Source: Phyllostachys edulis (taxonomy: Eukaryota > Streptophyta > Magnoliopsida > Poales > Poaceae). From it: a DNA stretch of 64,000 nucleotides. A program made the translations under genes and the position numbers. Shown one piece after another: positions 25,001 through 39,224 of this stretch (the stretch's first letter is position 1; each line of letters opens with the position of its first letter). Under the pieces are notes generated by a model that was not told where the DNA came from, did no database searches, and worked only from the letters and a program-made list of their open reading frames with translations. Location of the stretch: contig CM070561.1 in NCBI GenBank assembly GCA_036346405.1, positions 3,164,834 through 3,228,833 of the forward strand, in the 5' to 3' direction.

Positions 25001-26539
25001 GATGAGGGAAAGCTACTAATGGTGCTACCTATGCATTGAGGTATCCTCACCCTTCCTCTCTACCCTTCTCCCTCCCATGCTCTGTGATGCAAAGAACAGT
25101 GGGCTATGGATGTTCATGAGGGATGGCTATGGTGAAATGATGATTGAGGCTTGCATGCTGATGACTCAAAATTGATGTATACTGATTGTGTAGAAATGTA
25201 GATGGATTGGGGGAGATGGCTACCTTCTAGGTTTTGACTAGGGCTTAGAATGGTAGCGTTGGCTGCTGGTTGTCGCCGTGAGGTTGATGATCGCACGCCG
25301 GTGATCCTTCTTCCCCTTGTGTCTCCCCTCCTTTTTGGTGGCTTGCTGATGGCGGTAGCTTCGGCAGTGGCTGCTGCTGGGAGCTCCTGGCTTGCCTCCC
25401 TCTCTCTTGTGGCTGTGAAAATGGGAATGGGGGAAGGGCTTGGGTTGTGTGGGTGATCTTATCCTTGGCTGGTTGATCTCATCCTTTGGTGTGGTAATTT
25501 TGTTTTTACGGCAGCCCTATTCCTATTTACCTTGCCCTAATTACCATGCTCCTATCTCTCTTGCTTGCACTGTGAATTGGAGGGCTAAGAACTATTTGCC
25601 CAAGGGTAAAATGGCTATTGAGCTATGGATTCTCTTGTGGTGGAGATAAATTGATAAAATGTGGGTGTTGGATTGAAACTACCCTGTGATGCTTGGAGCT
25701 GAGGGTGGGATTAAAGGGTGATGCACTGTATGATTTTAATACGGTTGGAGCTAGTTGGTAAAGATGGGTTTTGGGCTATAATGATGCCGAATGATGAAAC
25801 TCTCGGAAGTAACGGGTGCCTAATCATCTAGGTTTGCCTGGATACCATAATTATCAAGGGTCGACTAACTTTGGTTGGTCAGGGTACTGTGGTAATTGCG
25901 GGACCGGTTGACCTAGGTTAATACGGTAATCCTATTGGACTTCGAGTAGACTGACGGCAACTCTCTTCAATTTAACTAATACTCCTACTTTCGGTTTTTG
26001 CTAAATGGTTTCTAAACTTTTGGTTGCACGATAAGGGAAGGTGGAGAATGATTGGATGAGGTGGCATTGCGGCAAGGAAGGCTTCAATGCAATGAATGCA
26101 AGATGATTGATTTGTAAATTGATTTATGCTTGTAATTGAGGTTGTAAATGAGTTGAAGCATTAATCCTGTAATTCAGAGTTGAATTGTAATATTTTAATT
26201 TCTTTTTGTAAATAGACTGTTGTATAAATTTTGGTGATGTGAAAAGATATTTCCACAATTTAGACTGCCTATTGCGATAATTATGCAATTTAATATTAAC
26301 TGAGATATGATTGAGATTGTTTTAATGAAATTTTTACTTAAGCTAATTACCGACTACTGTTGATTAACTTAGTTTAATTATGCAGGTTCTCACATAACTG
26401 TTGCTATGCCCCCTTGCAATTCCTCACCATGGAAATATGGCCACTGCGCACAATTGAGGAGTACTACACAAGAAAAATCAGAACAGCATGCCTAATATTG
26501 CTTGCTCATCTTGCATGCATAGTCAGGAACTCCTCCACG
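22039..26539 (-). pseudogene. Unidentified captured coding fragment, split by a solo LTR
   Basis: Between the V-ATPase and RAD23 fragments, two blocks (26539-26395 and 22288-22039) read in the same direction across a solo LTR with TAACT duplications. Coding-like peptides include IATVIIMLGVAIPML, YEKDLMDNFIEDELM and LEYKAAKKEFFEELYN, in at least two frames and with stops. I do not recognise the source gene or genes; more than one fragment may be present. Confidence 0.45.
22289..26394 (-). mobile_element. Solo LTR, about 4.1 kb (gypsy-type)
   Basis: It begins TGCGACGCCCCG and ends AGGTTCTCACA, with perfect TAACT duplications at 22284-22288 and 26395-26399. No internal domain or second LTR is present, so it is the product of LTR-LTR recombination. 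It includes a GTC microsatellite at about 23,397-23,422 and a GC-rich stretch at 24,400-24,900 with open frames that I reject as genes. A GAGTAC...GTACTC hairpin stands at 22698-22715. Orientation is inferred from that hairpin's position. Confidence 0.85.
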
Positions 26540-26599
26540 CTTCCCACACTCGTATGCCAAGAATTTCGCTGTGGTAAGAGCAATTCTTGGAGTAATAAT

Positions 26600-28183
26600 T
26601 GTAGGGTCACGGGTAGGCTACGATAGCTACAAACAAAAATTTCTACCACGCAAACCAGGAAGCCATGCAAGTAGATGATCATAGATCATTACCACCGACG
26701 CCTTGAGAACAACGGAAGAAGGGTTGGAGCACTGGTCCAGCGAAGAGCGTCGATGTAGTGGTCGAGTCGATCGTCCAACGCCCGAGAAGTCGATCACGAT
26801 GGTCGCGATCGATCGTCTCCTCCAAAGAACGTCTGCGGTTCCTTGTGAAGATCGCGGATCGTCCTCAAGCGCAACAATCGTAGTAGCGTCTCTACGGTAT
26901 CCACACGTCCAGGGAAGGAACAACCGAACGCTGGTGTGCTAGCACCAAATCGCACGGTGGAGCTCTCAAGAAGATGGCGGCTAGGGTTTTGGTGGTGTTT
27001 CACGCATCAACGTACTTTCCCAACAGCCTCATGCATCTCCTTATATAGTGCCCCGTGACGGATCCTATCCAAACACATTTACGAATCGTATTCGTATTGG
27101 TTTGTTCCAACCCTTTAAGTGTGTGACCCTGTAGGTTCATGTGTAGTTCGGTTGTGAGTCGGAAACCATTTTCGACCACAAGTCGTAGCGGCTCCTAGCA
27201 GAGCATATCGATTCCCGAATACACACAAATTACATCGGACGAACCTTAATGCAATATGATCTACGACTAGGTCCTTATCACTTACGACTAGGTCATATCT
27301 TTATACGACCAGTTCGTATTTGATCATGACCAACTCGTAACTCCTTACGACTTGGTTTCGACCACTCTGTGATTACGTTCGACTAGTCTACGACTTGCTT
27401 GTATCTCCATACGACCAATCCGTAGCTGGTCGAACTAAGCGACTTACTCATGTATTCTCCCTTTGCCTCACGATATATGGTTGAACTCCAGGTGAGATGT
27501 TGTGTCATCCATGGACTGTTCAATGCTTTCTCGATCGAGTGTCAGATAACTTTACGTGGTCGAACACTTCGACTACTAGTGGCATGGCCATGCACTTTCT
27601 TTATCCGATCAACGAGGGGCCGAGACATCTCTCTGTTATGTTAGGAGGGCAAATCCCATATCCGACCGGTCACATTCCTCTCCATGTTTGAGCATACCCA
27701 AAGCTACCTTTATAACTACCCGATAGCGGTGTAGCGTTTGGCAACCCCTAAGAGTGCTCTTACACATGTAGGAAACCATCTTGATCTCGGTCTAAAGATT
27801 ATACATCATCATTGCTTGAGACCAACTAACGACACATAGATTCATAACAATCTCAATAGTGTCTCAAGGTGGGTCTTATCCAACATCATGTTCTCTAACA
27901 TGTGTCCATATTATCGGTTTGATATCTCCATATCTATGACTCGTGAAACATAGTCATCAACCAATACATATGCTAGTCTATTCATATGTGTCCTCATATG
28001 TTTACGACCAGGGATCGTGTAAGAATAATTATCGCAGAAATATAGAGTTTCACAACCAAATCACATACTTGATAATAAATATTAACAATATTATTCTAGG
28101 AACAAGATAACACATTATCCAATGTCATGAACATAATGAAATATAATCATCTCTATGATTGCCTCTAGGGCATATTTCCAACA
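26600..28183 (-). mobile_element. Solo LTR of BARE/Angela-type copia element
   Basis: On the minus strand it starts TGTTGGAAATATGCCCTAGA, the hallmark start of Angela/BARE LTRs in grasses, and ends CGTGACCCTACA. Perfect ATAAT duplications are at 26595-26599 and 28184-28188. It inserted within the target duplication of the next LTR (28190-40618), so it is younger than that one. Confidence 0.9.
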
Positions 28184-29479
28184 ATAATATGTGAGGACCT
28201 CTCTCAGGAGCTCCTAGAGATAACTCCCAGGACCTACCCAGGAGGTCCGACCGGACCACCTAGAGGTCTGGGAGGTCCTCCAAGACCACTCGAGGAGGTC
28301 TCCCAAGGCCGCCAGGAGGACTTGAGGGTCCACCCGGAGGTCCTCTAAGACCACTCGAAGGTCCTTATCTCCATGCACACCGAGCTAGTCCCAAGATCAG
28401 ATTAGCTAGCTCGCACAGACTCCACATCAGTGTAATCAAATCCATACAATAGAAACAAAGATGAAGCAGACAAATTAACACATATATTAACAAGAGACCT
28501 TAAGGTCAAGGTTTGTGCAGGGGTGCCTCTCAAGGCTAATGGCAAAAGAGAACAACAACACAGCGGAAAACAAAACAATTACAGGGTCCATTCGGCTAGC
28601 CCACAGGCTACCAAGTGGAGGACGTCCTAGCGCACAGGGTCTTCAAAGAGCTCCCCTCCTGAGAGCACAAGACCTCCTGGATCTCCCACCTCTGCTGATT
28701 AAAACAGAGGGCACAAGCCAATGAGTACTTTGAATGTACTCAGCAAGCCGTGGGGACAATGTATGCAAGTAATATTCATACACGGCTTGACAAGGTGAGC
28801 AGTATGGTTAGTTTGCAAAAAGCAAGGTTGACAGTAAATAGCATGTATAGATTGCAAAGCTCAAGTTAAAACAATAATACATAAGTACATTGATTTTTCA
28901 AAGGAGGCAGTGAGCACCCACTCACTCCCAAGGCACCAACCCGGACCTCTTTGGAGCACCCACTCCAGAGCACCACAAGACTAGCCCCTGGACCACTTCA
29001 TGAGCCGACCATGGCCCCTCTGGAGCCGGCCAAGGTCTCTTCGAGGTAAAAGCCATGACCTCTCGCCAAGTGCCCAGAACACAATTTTATAAAAGAATTC
29101 TACCCTCATTCAAATCTCGGGCGTGTCCATAGCAGGGGCGGCTATTGAATAGATTTACTCTGCAGAGATGTACAACTTTACCCACAAGAGGTAGTCACTT
29201 GATATAACACACGTTACCTTAGACATGTGAATCAAGTAGAGACCACCACTGGGCTTTTACAAAGGTACGCTCTGACTTAGTTACTCGCTTGTTGAGGTTT
29301 CGCACGGTTGTCTTTGCAACCTCAACCGGATCGTGCCCCTCTTGCGCGGTAGCGTCACGCGTAACCACAACAGAACCGAATCGAACATCCCTAGTTATTA
29401 CACCCGGTCCACCCCATAATGGACATGGGGTTGCACGGCATGGCCCAAATCAATGGTTCCGAAGGTTCAGTCCTCAAAT

Positions 29480-32400
29480 TGGTCTTAGCATTACAAATAA
29501 AATATCCCGATTCTCGGCGTATATGTACTTCCCAGAATGCAGTACATATACCCCATACAAAAATTATGCATCAATTCCATTCAACACATAGAACCGAAGT
29601 ACAACTAAGCAATTCAAAAGACATACATAATAGAGTTATTACAAAAGGGGTCGACCGGCCAAATGACAACTAAAGAGTTAGATAAACAGCGGAAGCAAAC
29701 AGCCATAAGATGGCGATGAACAAAAGCCAATTAGTGTGCCTTTAACCCACAAGGCAACCAACCGGGCCACCAACCTAGTCGTCAAACCCGCCGCACATCT
29801 CACAAAAGTGGATCCCTTGGGGATCCGCTTCCTCCTCTGCAACAATTTATTAAGCAAAGCAAATGAGTACAGAAATATACTCGCAAGACTTACGTGTAGT
29901 GTAATAGGCCTATACATAGCTACATGCAAGCTTATTTAAGTGGAGGAGGCTCTAGACTCATTTTCAGCATAAAGCAAGTTTTCATTTGCAATAATGCAAT
30001 AGATTTAAAGCAATTTTACAATCTGTTTTTATTTGACAAAAACAGCGAGATACAAGTAACAATAGTAACAAGACATCCGGGAAGTGGCTAACCCAACAGC
30101 CACCACAACAATAGCATGAATTCCCCATTCATACCACCCACATCAAGTTTTAATTAAAATTCCAAAATGTTGAGTCTAACTCCGCAAATCCAATCCCAAG
30201 CGTGTCCATAACCTAGGGCGAGGCTATTGAATAGTTTATACCCTGAGGGTGTACCAATGTACCCACACGCATGCAGGCCGCCTCTTATGCCACTAGATTA
30301 AGCACACTTTCGAAGGTATGCCGGCAAGGCTAAGTCCTACGAGACATTTCTAATACTGTGTATTAACTACGAGTCGCCCATATGGAAAAAGCCCATATGT
30401 TGATACGGAGTCATCAAAGATGCTCACCGCCTTTAAAAGGATGATGCTCCTTGCAGTGGATAACCTCCACCACTCCTCACCCAAACACACATAAGTTTCT
30501 TTTTCAACACAACGCACGCAACCACCATGCGACCCGGAGCTAACACACGCCAAAGTACTAAGTCAAGAGAGGTTCCATATGCCTCTCATGTGGTTAGCAC
30601 GCAATTATGCTTGGTTTTGGTGAAACAAGATGTTCGGTCCTTGTTGACCTAGGCAAGACATTCACACACCCGATATCACACCATCCAACCACTTGTCCAA
30701 GTCTAAATCATTTCATTTACACTTTTAGTTTTCAAAGTAGTATAGCACAAGGTGCTAGACATAGTGTAATAAAATGATTTGCGTGATCAAAGTTATCGAC
30801 TTAGTCGATAACCGCCCAATTCTACCGGTAGCTAAGCATTTCTAAGCATGACACCGTAAAGACAAATTAAGAGCATAATTCAACCACCGGACTCTAATTC
30901 ACCAGCGAGATTAATACCTTATGTTTAGTGGCAGGGGATGAACAATTTAAGGGCAACCATGCAATATGAATAACTACCTCTAATCGGGAAAATAAACTTT
31001 GACACAAAAGCATGCATACATACAATTTGTAAACAAAGTATTAGACTTTGAAAGTAATGGGATATTTATGATCAAACTACTTGCCTTGCTGGGGATGACT
31101 TTCTTGCTACAGAGGATCACTCTCGTATATAATAGAATCGTCGGAACCTACTGAAAGAATCGATAGCACAATAAGAACGAATAAATACCGAAAAGACCCA
31201 AAAATTCAAAATCATCCAAAAATCATTAAAAATTCACAGAAGGTAGAGCATGATTTTAGGTGAATTTATCAACAAGGATCAATTGATTTGGATGTTCTAA
31301 GCAAAAGTTATGACAGTTTGAAAGTCAGTTTTCCAGAAAATCCAAATAAATTGCTACCGGTTACTGTTCATCCGAATTAAATGTTTTGGTGAAAATTTCC
31401 AGAGGGGTGGTGTACTTGAAATTTTTATGGTAGGCAGAGCTCCACATGAGATGAACAATGGAATTTGATTCACCTCATTTGGACCTACGATGAATTTTCT
31501 ATGATTTTTCAAAGTTATGAAAGTAGTGCACAAGACATAAGTAAAATAAGATTTTTAATAACAGCAACATGCTCAAAACCTATTCTACAATAAACTACAC
31601 TAACAGAGGATTCCAACAAAGTTTAGTTCACTCAATTTGGAGTTACAGAGAAATACTTATGCATTTTTGAAGTTTAAAGCAATTTGTAATGCAACAATAT
31701 TACTAATCCTAAAGTAATTTTGCCAAAAGTGTTTTCTGTAACAGTAACATGATTCAACCCATTTTTATATTAAAGCACATTTAAAAAGGAAACTAACAAA
31801 ATTTGAATCATCAATTTTGGAGCTAGAATGAATTACTTATGCAATTTTGAAGTTTAACCAATTTTCAGTTCATAAATAAAGCATTTCGGATTTCATATAA
31901 ACATTTAAAACTTTTAATACCCGAGTGGATCTAGCTGCAGCCACAGATAGAAGGGCCCCACCATTTTCTTTCCTATTTCAAAAAAAATGCTAAGGAAAAC
32001 CTATCCTTACAAGCAGGTCCCACGCGTCATTGACAGGGTCCATCCAACATCTTAGCACTAATGCTGCCCTAAACGATAGAGATTAACCTAAATGACTATG
32101 CTACAGTGTTGGTCCGAGGACGACAACACAGAGCGGCTTCGGCCGTGAGTTTTGCCAGCGTGTCGCCGGCGACAGAGGCCACGAAGGTGCCGGCCAAGGG
32201 CCAAAATGGATACCCCAAATTATTGCGCACACAAGGGTACCGGAGGTGAGGTCAGAGGAAGTCCGACACGGCGGTGCGACGAGGTGAAGCGGAGTGACAG
32301 CTACGGGAAAAACGAAAATGACGATACAACAACGTATCGCCCGATCTGGCGTGAGTACGAGCACCAGTAAGGGTCAAAGACCTTACCGGAGTGACGCGGA

Positions 32401-33758
32401 TAGGAAAGGCTCGCCGGAGATGAGCTAGCGGCGGAGGACCGTGGCGGCGCGGTGAAGTCAACGAGGGGAGCTCGGCCTAAGCAACAACAAGAACGAAGGG
32501 AGGTAGGGACAGCTTTGGTGAGGTCACTAGATGATGCCAGAGCAAGTAATTAGAAAACGGAGCCCCTTACCAGAGATGGGGAAGATGAACAATGCCCACA
32601 GCCGAGTTCGGTGAAAAGCCAAAATCTGACAACTCCTGAAGAGGAACAATGAAATTGGGTTAGGAGAAATGCTTCTAGGATCCAGTGGCACGTTATGACG
32701 CGAAAGGAAAAGGGAAAGAACCCTTGTGCCGCTGGAACGGGGTTGAGGACGACGGCGGAGCTAGAGCCTCCTCCTCTTCCACACCAAGGAAGAGAAGTGA
32801 GCGAAAGAGAGGGCTCGAGGGGGGGTTAACGCTCGGGCACGGATGGGAAAGAAGCGGCGTTAAGCGGAGATGCTCACGCGTTGGTCGCAGAGGGCGGTGG
32901 AGTGGCGTGGGCGAGGCGTGGCGAGCGGCTACCGCTGCGCGTGGAGAAGCTTCGACGAGTGGGGTCGGGCATAGGCTTGCGCTTCGATGCGCCGAGGGCG
33001 AAAAACCAGGCGATGGTCGAAACGGCGGAGCTTGGCGATGACGAGAGCACGCAAAGACTGACCACAGCGCCTCTCACGGCGGTGGCACGAGCGGCGACCA
33101 TGTGGAGAAGAAGAATAGGCGGCGGGCCGGCCGCCCGATGTATAAGAAAAGGGGGGCTAAACCGTTGATTACCGTCGAATACACGCACGCGATGGTGCGA
33201 TTAGGGGTTAGACCGAGTCCAAAGCGCGGTCGAAGTCCGAGTCGAGTGCAGTCCGAGGCAGATGAGCAGTGCATGTGTTTGAGTGATTTGAAAACAAAAA
33301 CCTCCCACTTTTACTAGGGTAGAAAATATAGCAAATAAATTTCAAAAATTCTGAAATAATTCAGAGGGGTTCCTGGGATTACCTAGCTCCCATAAAAATT
33401 ATTAAATATTACTGTTCATGATTTATTTGCTTAGTTTAAATTTAAACTTGGAATAGGTTATTGAATTGTGTTTGAATTTTCTGAGGGTTAAAAATATTCC
33501 CAAAAATTTGGGAAAAATTATATTTATTCATGATAAGTATTATGTTATTTGAATAAATTATTTCTAGATGATGTTCATAAGTTTTTATTCCTACTTCCTT
33601 TTGGAACTTCAATTTGAGTTGTATGTTTTCTTTGATTTCAACAACTTCAATGCAACAAATTATGCAAAAACTCCATAAAACCAATGCATGTTCAAAAGTT
33701 TTAAATTCTCCTCATTTTTATACATTTGAAATACAAACCCAATATTTGGGATGTTACA
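29480..33758 (-). mobile_element. Nested gypsy-type solo LTR, left boundary approximate
   Basis: The right end is GGGATGTTACA at 33758, so the minus strand starts TGTAACATCCCAAA, typical of grass gypsy LTRs. It carries its own GAGTAC...ATACTC hairpin (29865-29882) and palindrome cassette (about 30,200-30,290). I could not find the left edge or its target duplication; comparison with 33836-37584 suggests about 29.4-29.5 kb. A GC-rich stretch at 32,100-33,280 has open frames but no recognisable protein. Confidence 0.55.
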
Positions 33759-33835
33759 GGCACCCAGGTGACCCCCATAGCAACAACTCATGGAGCACCC
33801 AAGTGACTCCATAGCAACAACTTATGGAGCACCCA

Positions 33836-36800
33836 TGTAATATTTTGATTTTCTAAATCCTTTTTAAATGTGTAAAATAAATTAAAGCTATTTTATTTTA
33901 ATGAGAATTACAAGTTTGGTTCGGTTGGAGAGGTTTGAGTTGCTGAGACCTCCTTTTGGTGTGCCCCAGAGACCTCCCTTAGCATATCTTCTTTGGTTGT
34001 GTAGGTTTAGACCTCCTCTGTGGTCTAGACCTCCCCGATGGCACGTGAGGTTAAGCCTCCCGTAAGGCTTAAACCTTCTCTGGCCTGGACGTATCTTTAC
34101 GTCGGGCTTTTTCTTTTGAAATTGGTCACTTGGACCTCTCTGTTGGTTTGAATCTCTTAGGGTTCAGACCTCTTTTATGTTCAGACTTCTCTCAAGTCTA
34201 AACCTCTTGCTGTCTGGGCACCTCTCTATGCCCAGACCTCCTTTCATTGGGACCTCCGTGTGTTCCAGTGAGCTTCTTGTTCGCGTGCAGACCTCTTGAA
34301 TTCATATAAACCCCCTTGATATCCTTTCTTGGCCGAAAGGACCTCCCTTGTACTTGATCTGGCGGTCCAGACCTCCTCCCATTTCCAATCCAAAGTTCCG
34401 CACCTTCCATGCATTATGTCCCTTCGTGGACCTCCCTTTGTTTTGAATCCAACGGTTTGGACCTCCCTCACTTTGAATCAAGGCCCGGACCTCCCGTGCA
34501 TCTTTTCTCTCTGGGGACCTCCCCTTGGCGTTGATCTTGGTGTTGGACCTCCTCTCGGAGATCCAACCGCCCGGACCTCAACTTGCCTTTAATCTCAACC
34601 ACGGGATTTCGTGAAGTTCTGGACCTCCTATCCGAGACATCCCGTGGCCTCTTAAACCTGGCTTGGGACCTCCTCGCCAGACCTCCTTTGATGAGATCCT
34701 AACCGTCAGGATCTCCTTTGTTGATCCTGACCGTCAGGACCTCCCCACGTTCGGACCTCCTTGGTGTACATCAGGACCTCCTAGCCTTGGACCTCCTCAA
34801 GGACCTCTCTGCGGGCAAGACCTCCCTATTTTGACCCATTGTTTCTAAATTGATGGCCCCACTGCCGGTCTTAACCATCTCAATTCCTCATACGTTATTA
34901 TATTGAGCATTTAATGCGGGTCTTGTCACAATAAATGCATCCATATACGTGGTGTTTTACTTTGAATTGGGTCACTTAACCGTACCCTAACATTTTTCTT
35001 TGTTCCTTCCCAAGCAACATACATTGTCCTTCCTCGTACCTTTTGCCCAGAATTGTAGTGACACCTGCCCTGCCACTACCTACCTTTGACCCATTTCTAT
35101 ACTTATCCTTGACACGTATGTTTCTAGTTTTCTTCACCATTTTGATTACAATTAGACCAAGAAATTCCACCATATCACCTTTCTTCACACTCTATTATCC
35201 TGGCTCTCGACCAGTGGCTCCCAGGGAAAGCCTTGCTGCTCCCGACTTTCCCTCCATCCATTGTTTCTTCTTTTTCCTGGTAAGTCCCTTGGTGATCTGC
35301 TCCACTCTTGTTCTTATCACTGCACTGAGCTGATCGTGTCCTTCACAGGACCTCCTTTTATGGACTTCTTGTGGATTTCTATGGACCTTGTGTGAGGACC
35401 TCTTCTCTGGACCTTGCGCAAGAACCATTGCTCAGCACCTCTTTGCCTACTGCTTAGGTCACACCCCTGGGGTCTTTTGCCAAAGACCACCCTCCTCTGA
35501 GTGAGTTTAGACCTCCTCCTAAGAACCTAGTCCGAGTTTAGACCTCTCTGTTGGTTGCGTTTTGTACTTCCTCCGGGGTTCTTTTGGTTTTCTTATTGTT
35601 CTTAATTGGATCTTTATTTGAACCTTCTTTGAAATTGCTCCTTCATACGTGTAGATCGTGAAGACTCGGGTAGTCCGAGTGTCTTCAAGAGGAGGATTCA
35701 CGGGATAGTGAGCAAGGCAAGTTACACTTTTGATCATATTGCACCCGATAATTCAAATTATTTATGTCTGTTTTAACATGTCTTTGCATGCCTATTTCTA
35801 TCAAGATAGTTCAATACCGTTTTAACTTCATAGTTATACCCATTTCCTTTGTATGACCCTGTTGATTTTGGATTGAGCTTATTGTCACCATTAGGTCAAA
35901 CTTGGTTGATGCGAAGAGTGTGAGCCAAGATCATTTGAAAAACATGTGCTTAGTTATGCTTAGATCAAACTTATTGATTTGGGGAAATCTTTACCAACAT
36001 GACCAAATAATGTTTTAAATGTTTTCACCATGACATTGGGATGTCATGGAGGTATGAAAATGTTCTTTGGGTAAGCAAAGAAAATGAAAATGGGTTTTGA
36101 CTGGGCAAATTGGTTTGCTTGGTGGTGCAATGTTTATGCACGGACTCTATCCTGGCTAAGGTGGAGGTCCAGGGGTTTGTGGAAGTTGCCCTAGTCATGT
36201 GAGGACCGGTCTTTGAGCGACCAATACCATGCCTATAATGGGCTATGCTACAATCGTGCAACCACATGTCTTCAAAATGGGGCGTGGGACCTGGCTGATT
36301 AATTTGCAAAAATCTACCATATGCTGCTCCATTGGAGGTGTGGGAGGTCTTGTTTGGCCAATGGTCTTTTATAATCTCTCGTTCCCCTTTGGTGCAAGAG
36401 GGCTTCCCACGGATTGCTATCCACGGGGGTGAAACCTTAGCAAGGAGAGGCGTGGTGGAGCAATGCATTGTAAAGGCCTTGTCATAAGCTCTAGATCTCT
36501 TACCTTTGGAAGTGAGAGGTGGCATTGACGAATCTTGGGACAAACTAGAGTACTCATGTCGTGTGGGTAAAGTGCACAACCTCTGCGAGTTAAATCTATT
36601 GAATAGCGTGTCCACGGTCATGGGCGTCTTGGCAAAGGCCACTTGAAGTTAGATGTTGGATTTGGGGTTTCGAAATGTTTGCTAAAAGCTGTTTTTGGGA
36701 TTTTATCCCATGGGTTTGGGCGAGGAGCCTAATGTCGGGAGGTATCCTTCACCAATTCGTTGATGAATGCTACTCAAGCTGAAAAAGCGCTTTGCTAAAT

Positions 36801-37584
36801 GAATTTTAGCTATTAAAGATCTGCTTTGGAACTTAGTAATGGTATTTGAAAGAAAATTGGCTTTGTGCAAAATAACCATATTATGCCATCCTTTGATTAT
36901 CCATCTATGCATGTCATGTTGCTAACCCACGGGTGTAACTTGCGAAACACGGTTGTTGTGCTCACTCTTGCTCATTGCAATCTTTGCGGGAGAAGATCTT
37001 GTCGATGAAGAAGATCAAAGACTAGGTTGTGCCCTCGATCATTTGCACTGTGGCGTGTTGATGGACCCTTTTGAGTTCTTTTGCTTTTATGTATTTATGT
37101 TTGGCCCAAGGCCACCTTGTAAACAACTTTGTAAATGCTTTGTTTGAATAAAGGTGTGTTCGGATGTCACCACCAATATGTTTGTCTTTGTGAAGAGCTA
37201 GCCATGATCCTTGGGACTAGCTCGAGTTTCCTGAGAGGACCACGGGCGGGCTCCGACCTCTATGTCCTCACAAAGGGATGGCGTGTGAGGTTACGAGAAG
37301 TCCAGATATCCACGACCTCCTCTGGAGGGTCGTGGGTGGTCTTGGTGAGCCCTCGGACCTCCTCGTTTGTTCCTAAGTGTGGCTATGGCAGGTCGTGGGT
37401 GCTCCCTGGTTCTAAGACTCTCTCTCGGGTCATGTCCTCCTGGACCTCCAGGAGGTCTTGCTGGACCTCCTGGGAGGTCTTGGTGGACTGTCCGAGAGGT
37501 CCTTTATGGACCTCCTGGGAGGTCCTGGTGGACTTTCCAGAGGTCATGGAGGACCTCTCGGTGCCCTAGAGTTGGGTCGTCACA
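33836..37584 (+). mobile_element. Nested gypsy-type solo LTR, 3.75 kb
   Basis: It begins TGTAATATTTTG and ends GTCGTCACA, with perfect ACCCA duplications (33831-33835 and 37585-37589). It is related to the surrounding LTR but inserted in the opposite orientation, as shown by the ACCTCC-rich strand switching here. Palindrome cassette at about 36,570-36,630. Confidence 0.88.
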
Positions 37585-37589
37585 ACCCA

Positions 37590-39224
37590 CTACTCGCATC
37601 TTGCCAACTCGCCCGAGCATAAAACAGTTTTGGGGTTTCACCTTGACCAAACAACACAACCTACGGCACCAACCACAGTTGCTTATCAGTGGCACCAACC
37701 AAGTTCCATAATTCAATTAGTCAAGTTTAGCAATATTGATTCATGAAAAGATCAGCGTCTACTAGAGCATGGCTAAGCAAGTACGATACCCATGTTGGCA
37801 ATAACAATATGAAACCAACTAACAGTACCCATCCTAAAGTGTTCGAGGAAACATGTCAACATTGGATTGCCAAATAAACAAGGAGGCATAAAACAGGTAG
37901 GTATTTAACTAGAGCCCAAACCAGCCTTTATACAAATAGCCAATGCAGGTTTATAACAAAACAAAGTACTTTTTGTAAAGATAGGTTCAAAATGATCAAG
38001 GACCACGACTTGCCTTCAGTGGCGAGCTGCTGAGCTTCAACAAGGGTTGCTGGATCTTCGAGCTCCTCAGCACCAACGGAATCTACACATTGCAAGAAAA
38101 CAAATAAATAAAACAACTAAAAAAGAAACCGAAAAGGAACTAGATAGAGCCAAAAGGAGAAGAGGTCCACAAGAAGGGAGGTCCAACAAGGGGGAGGTCC
38201 AAAACCGAGGGGATCCCAGAGGAGCAAGGGGAGTTTCTCTAGAACCGAGAGAGATAGAGAGGAGAGTTGAAAAGAAGAACAAGGAGGTAGTGGTCACTCT
38301 ATGATGCTCTATTTAAAGGGAAAAAGGAGAATAGAACCACCACCAAAAGAAGTGACCAGGTTCAAGGCATTGGTACAAAAGGTACACTGCTAGCAAGTAC
38401 CAAAATGACAGAAACAGGGCTAAGGAGGTGACAAAAAGTAGAAAAAGGTACAATGGTAGATGACAGCGTTTAATGTGACCCAACCCACATCAAATGCACT
38501 TAAGATCTTGAAGCGGGGGAATTGAGAAAGTGAGCAGGTCTGTCAAGAGGTGAACAGACCCGTCAAAGGGGTGGCCTGAAGGGGAGACCCAAAAAGGAGG
38601 TCCAAGGGAGAGGTCCTGCGAGGAGATCCAATGAGGAGGTCCTGCGAGGAGGTCCTGAGAGGGGGTCCTGCGAGGAGATCCTGAGAGGAAGTCCAAAAGA
38701 CACGAGAAGGTCTTAAGGACAGGAGGTCCAAAACACTGCAAGGAGGTCCTAGACAGGAGGTCCAAAACATTGCAAGGAGGTCTTGATGGTTAGATCTCTC
38801 AAACGAGATCCCAACGGTCAAGATCGAGAGCAAAAGGGAGGTCCGCGGAAGCAAGGATACGCGGGAAGGACAGGGGCCGTTAGATCTTGATCGGACGGAG
38901 TAAGGCAAATGGGTCGTTCAGACCAAACGAACGAGCCATCTAGACCAAGTCATCCGATGCAGATCAGAGGGCACAAAAAGGATGGAATGTTCGGACCAGG
39001 CGAATGCTCCAACTAAACCAAGCCGTCCGATACAGATCGAAGGGCTAAAAGGAAAGGGGACATTCGGACCGAGCGAACGTGCCAACAAGATTGGGCCGTC
39101 CGATAAGCATCAAACGGTCCTAAGGCGAGGAAGGTAAAACTTCGGCGATGCGACCGCAAGAGCAGCCGTGGGTCCAAACGCTAGGAGGTCTAAACCTTCA
39201 GATTCAAAGATCAAACAGAGGAGA
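37590..39224 (-). other. Remainder of the host gypsy LTR; no gene
   Basis: This is LTR sequence dominated by GGAGGTCC-type words. Long open frames on the minus strand at 38490-38908 are translations of these repeats. Confidence 0.5.

Noticed and set aside
32101..33317. Cluster of GC-rich open frames
   Set aside because: Located in a gypsy-type LTR, no homology recognised, mutually overlapping.
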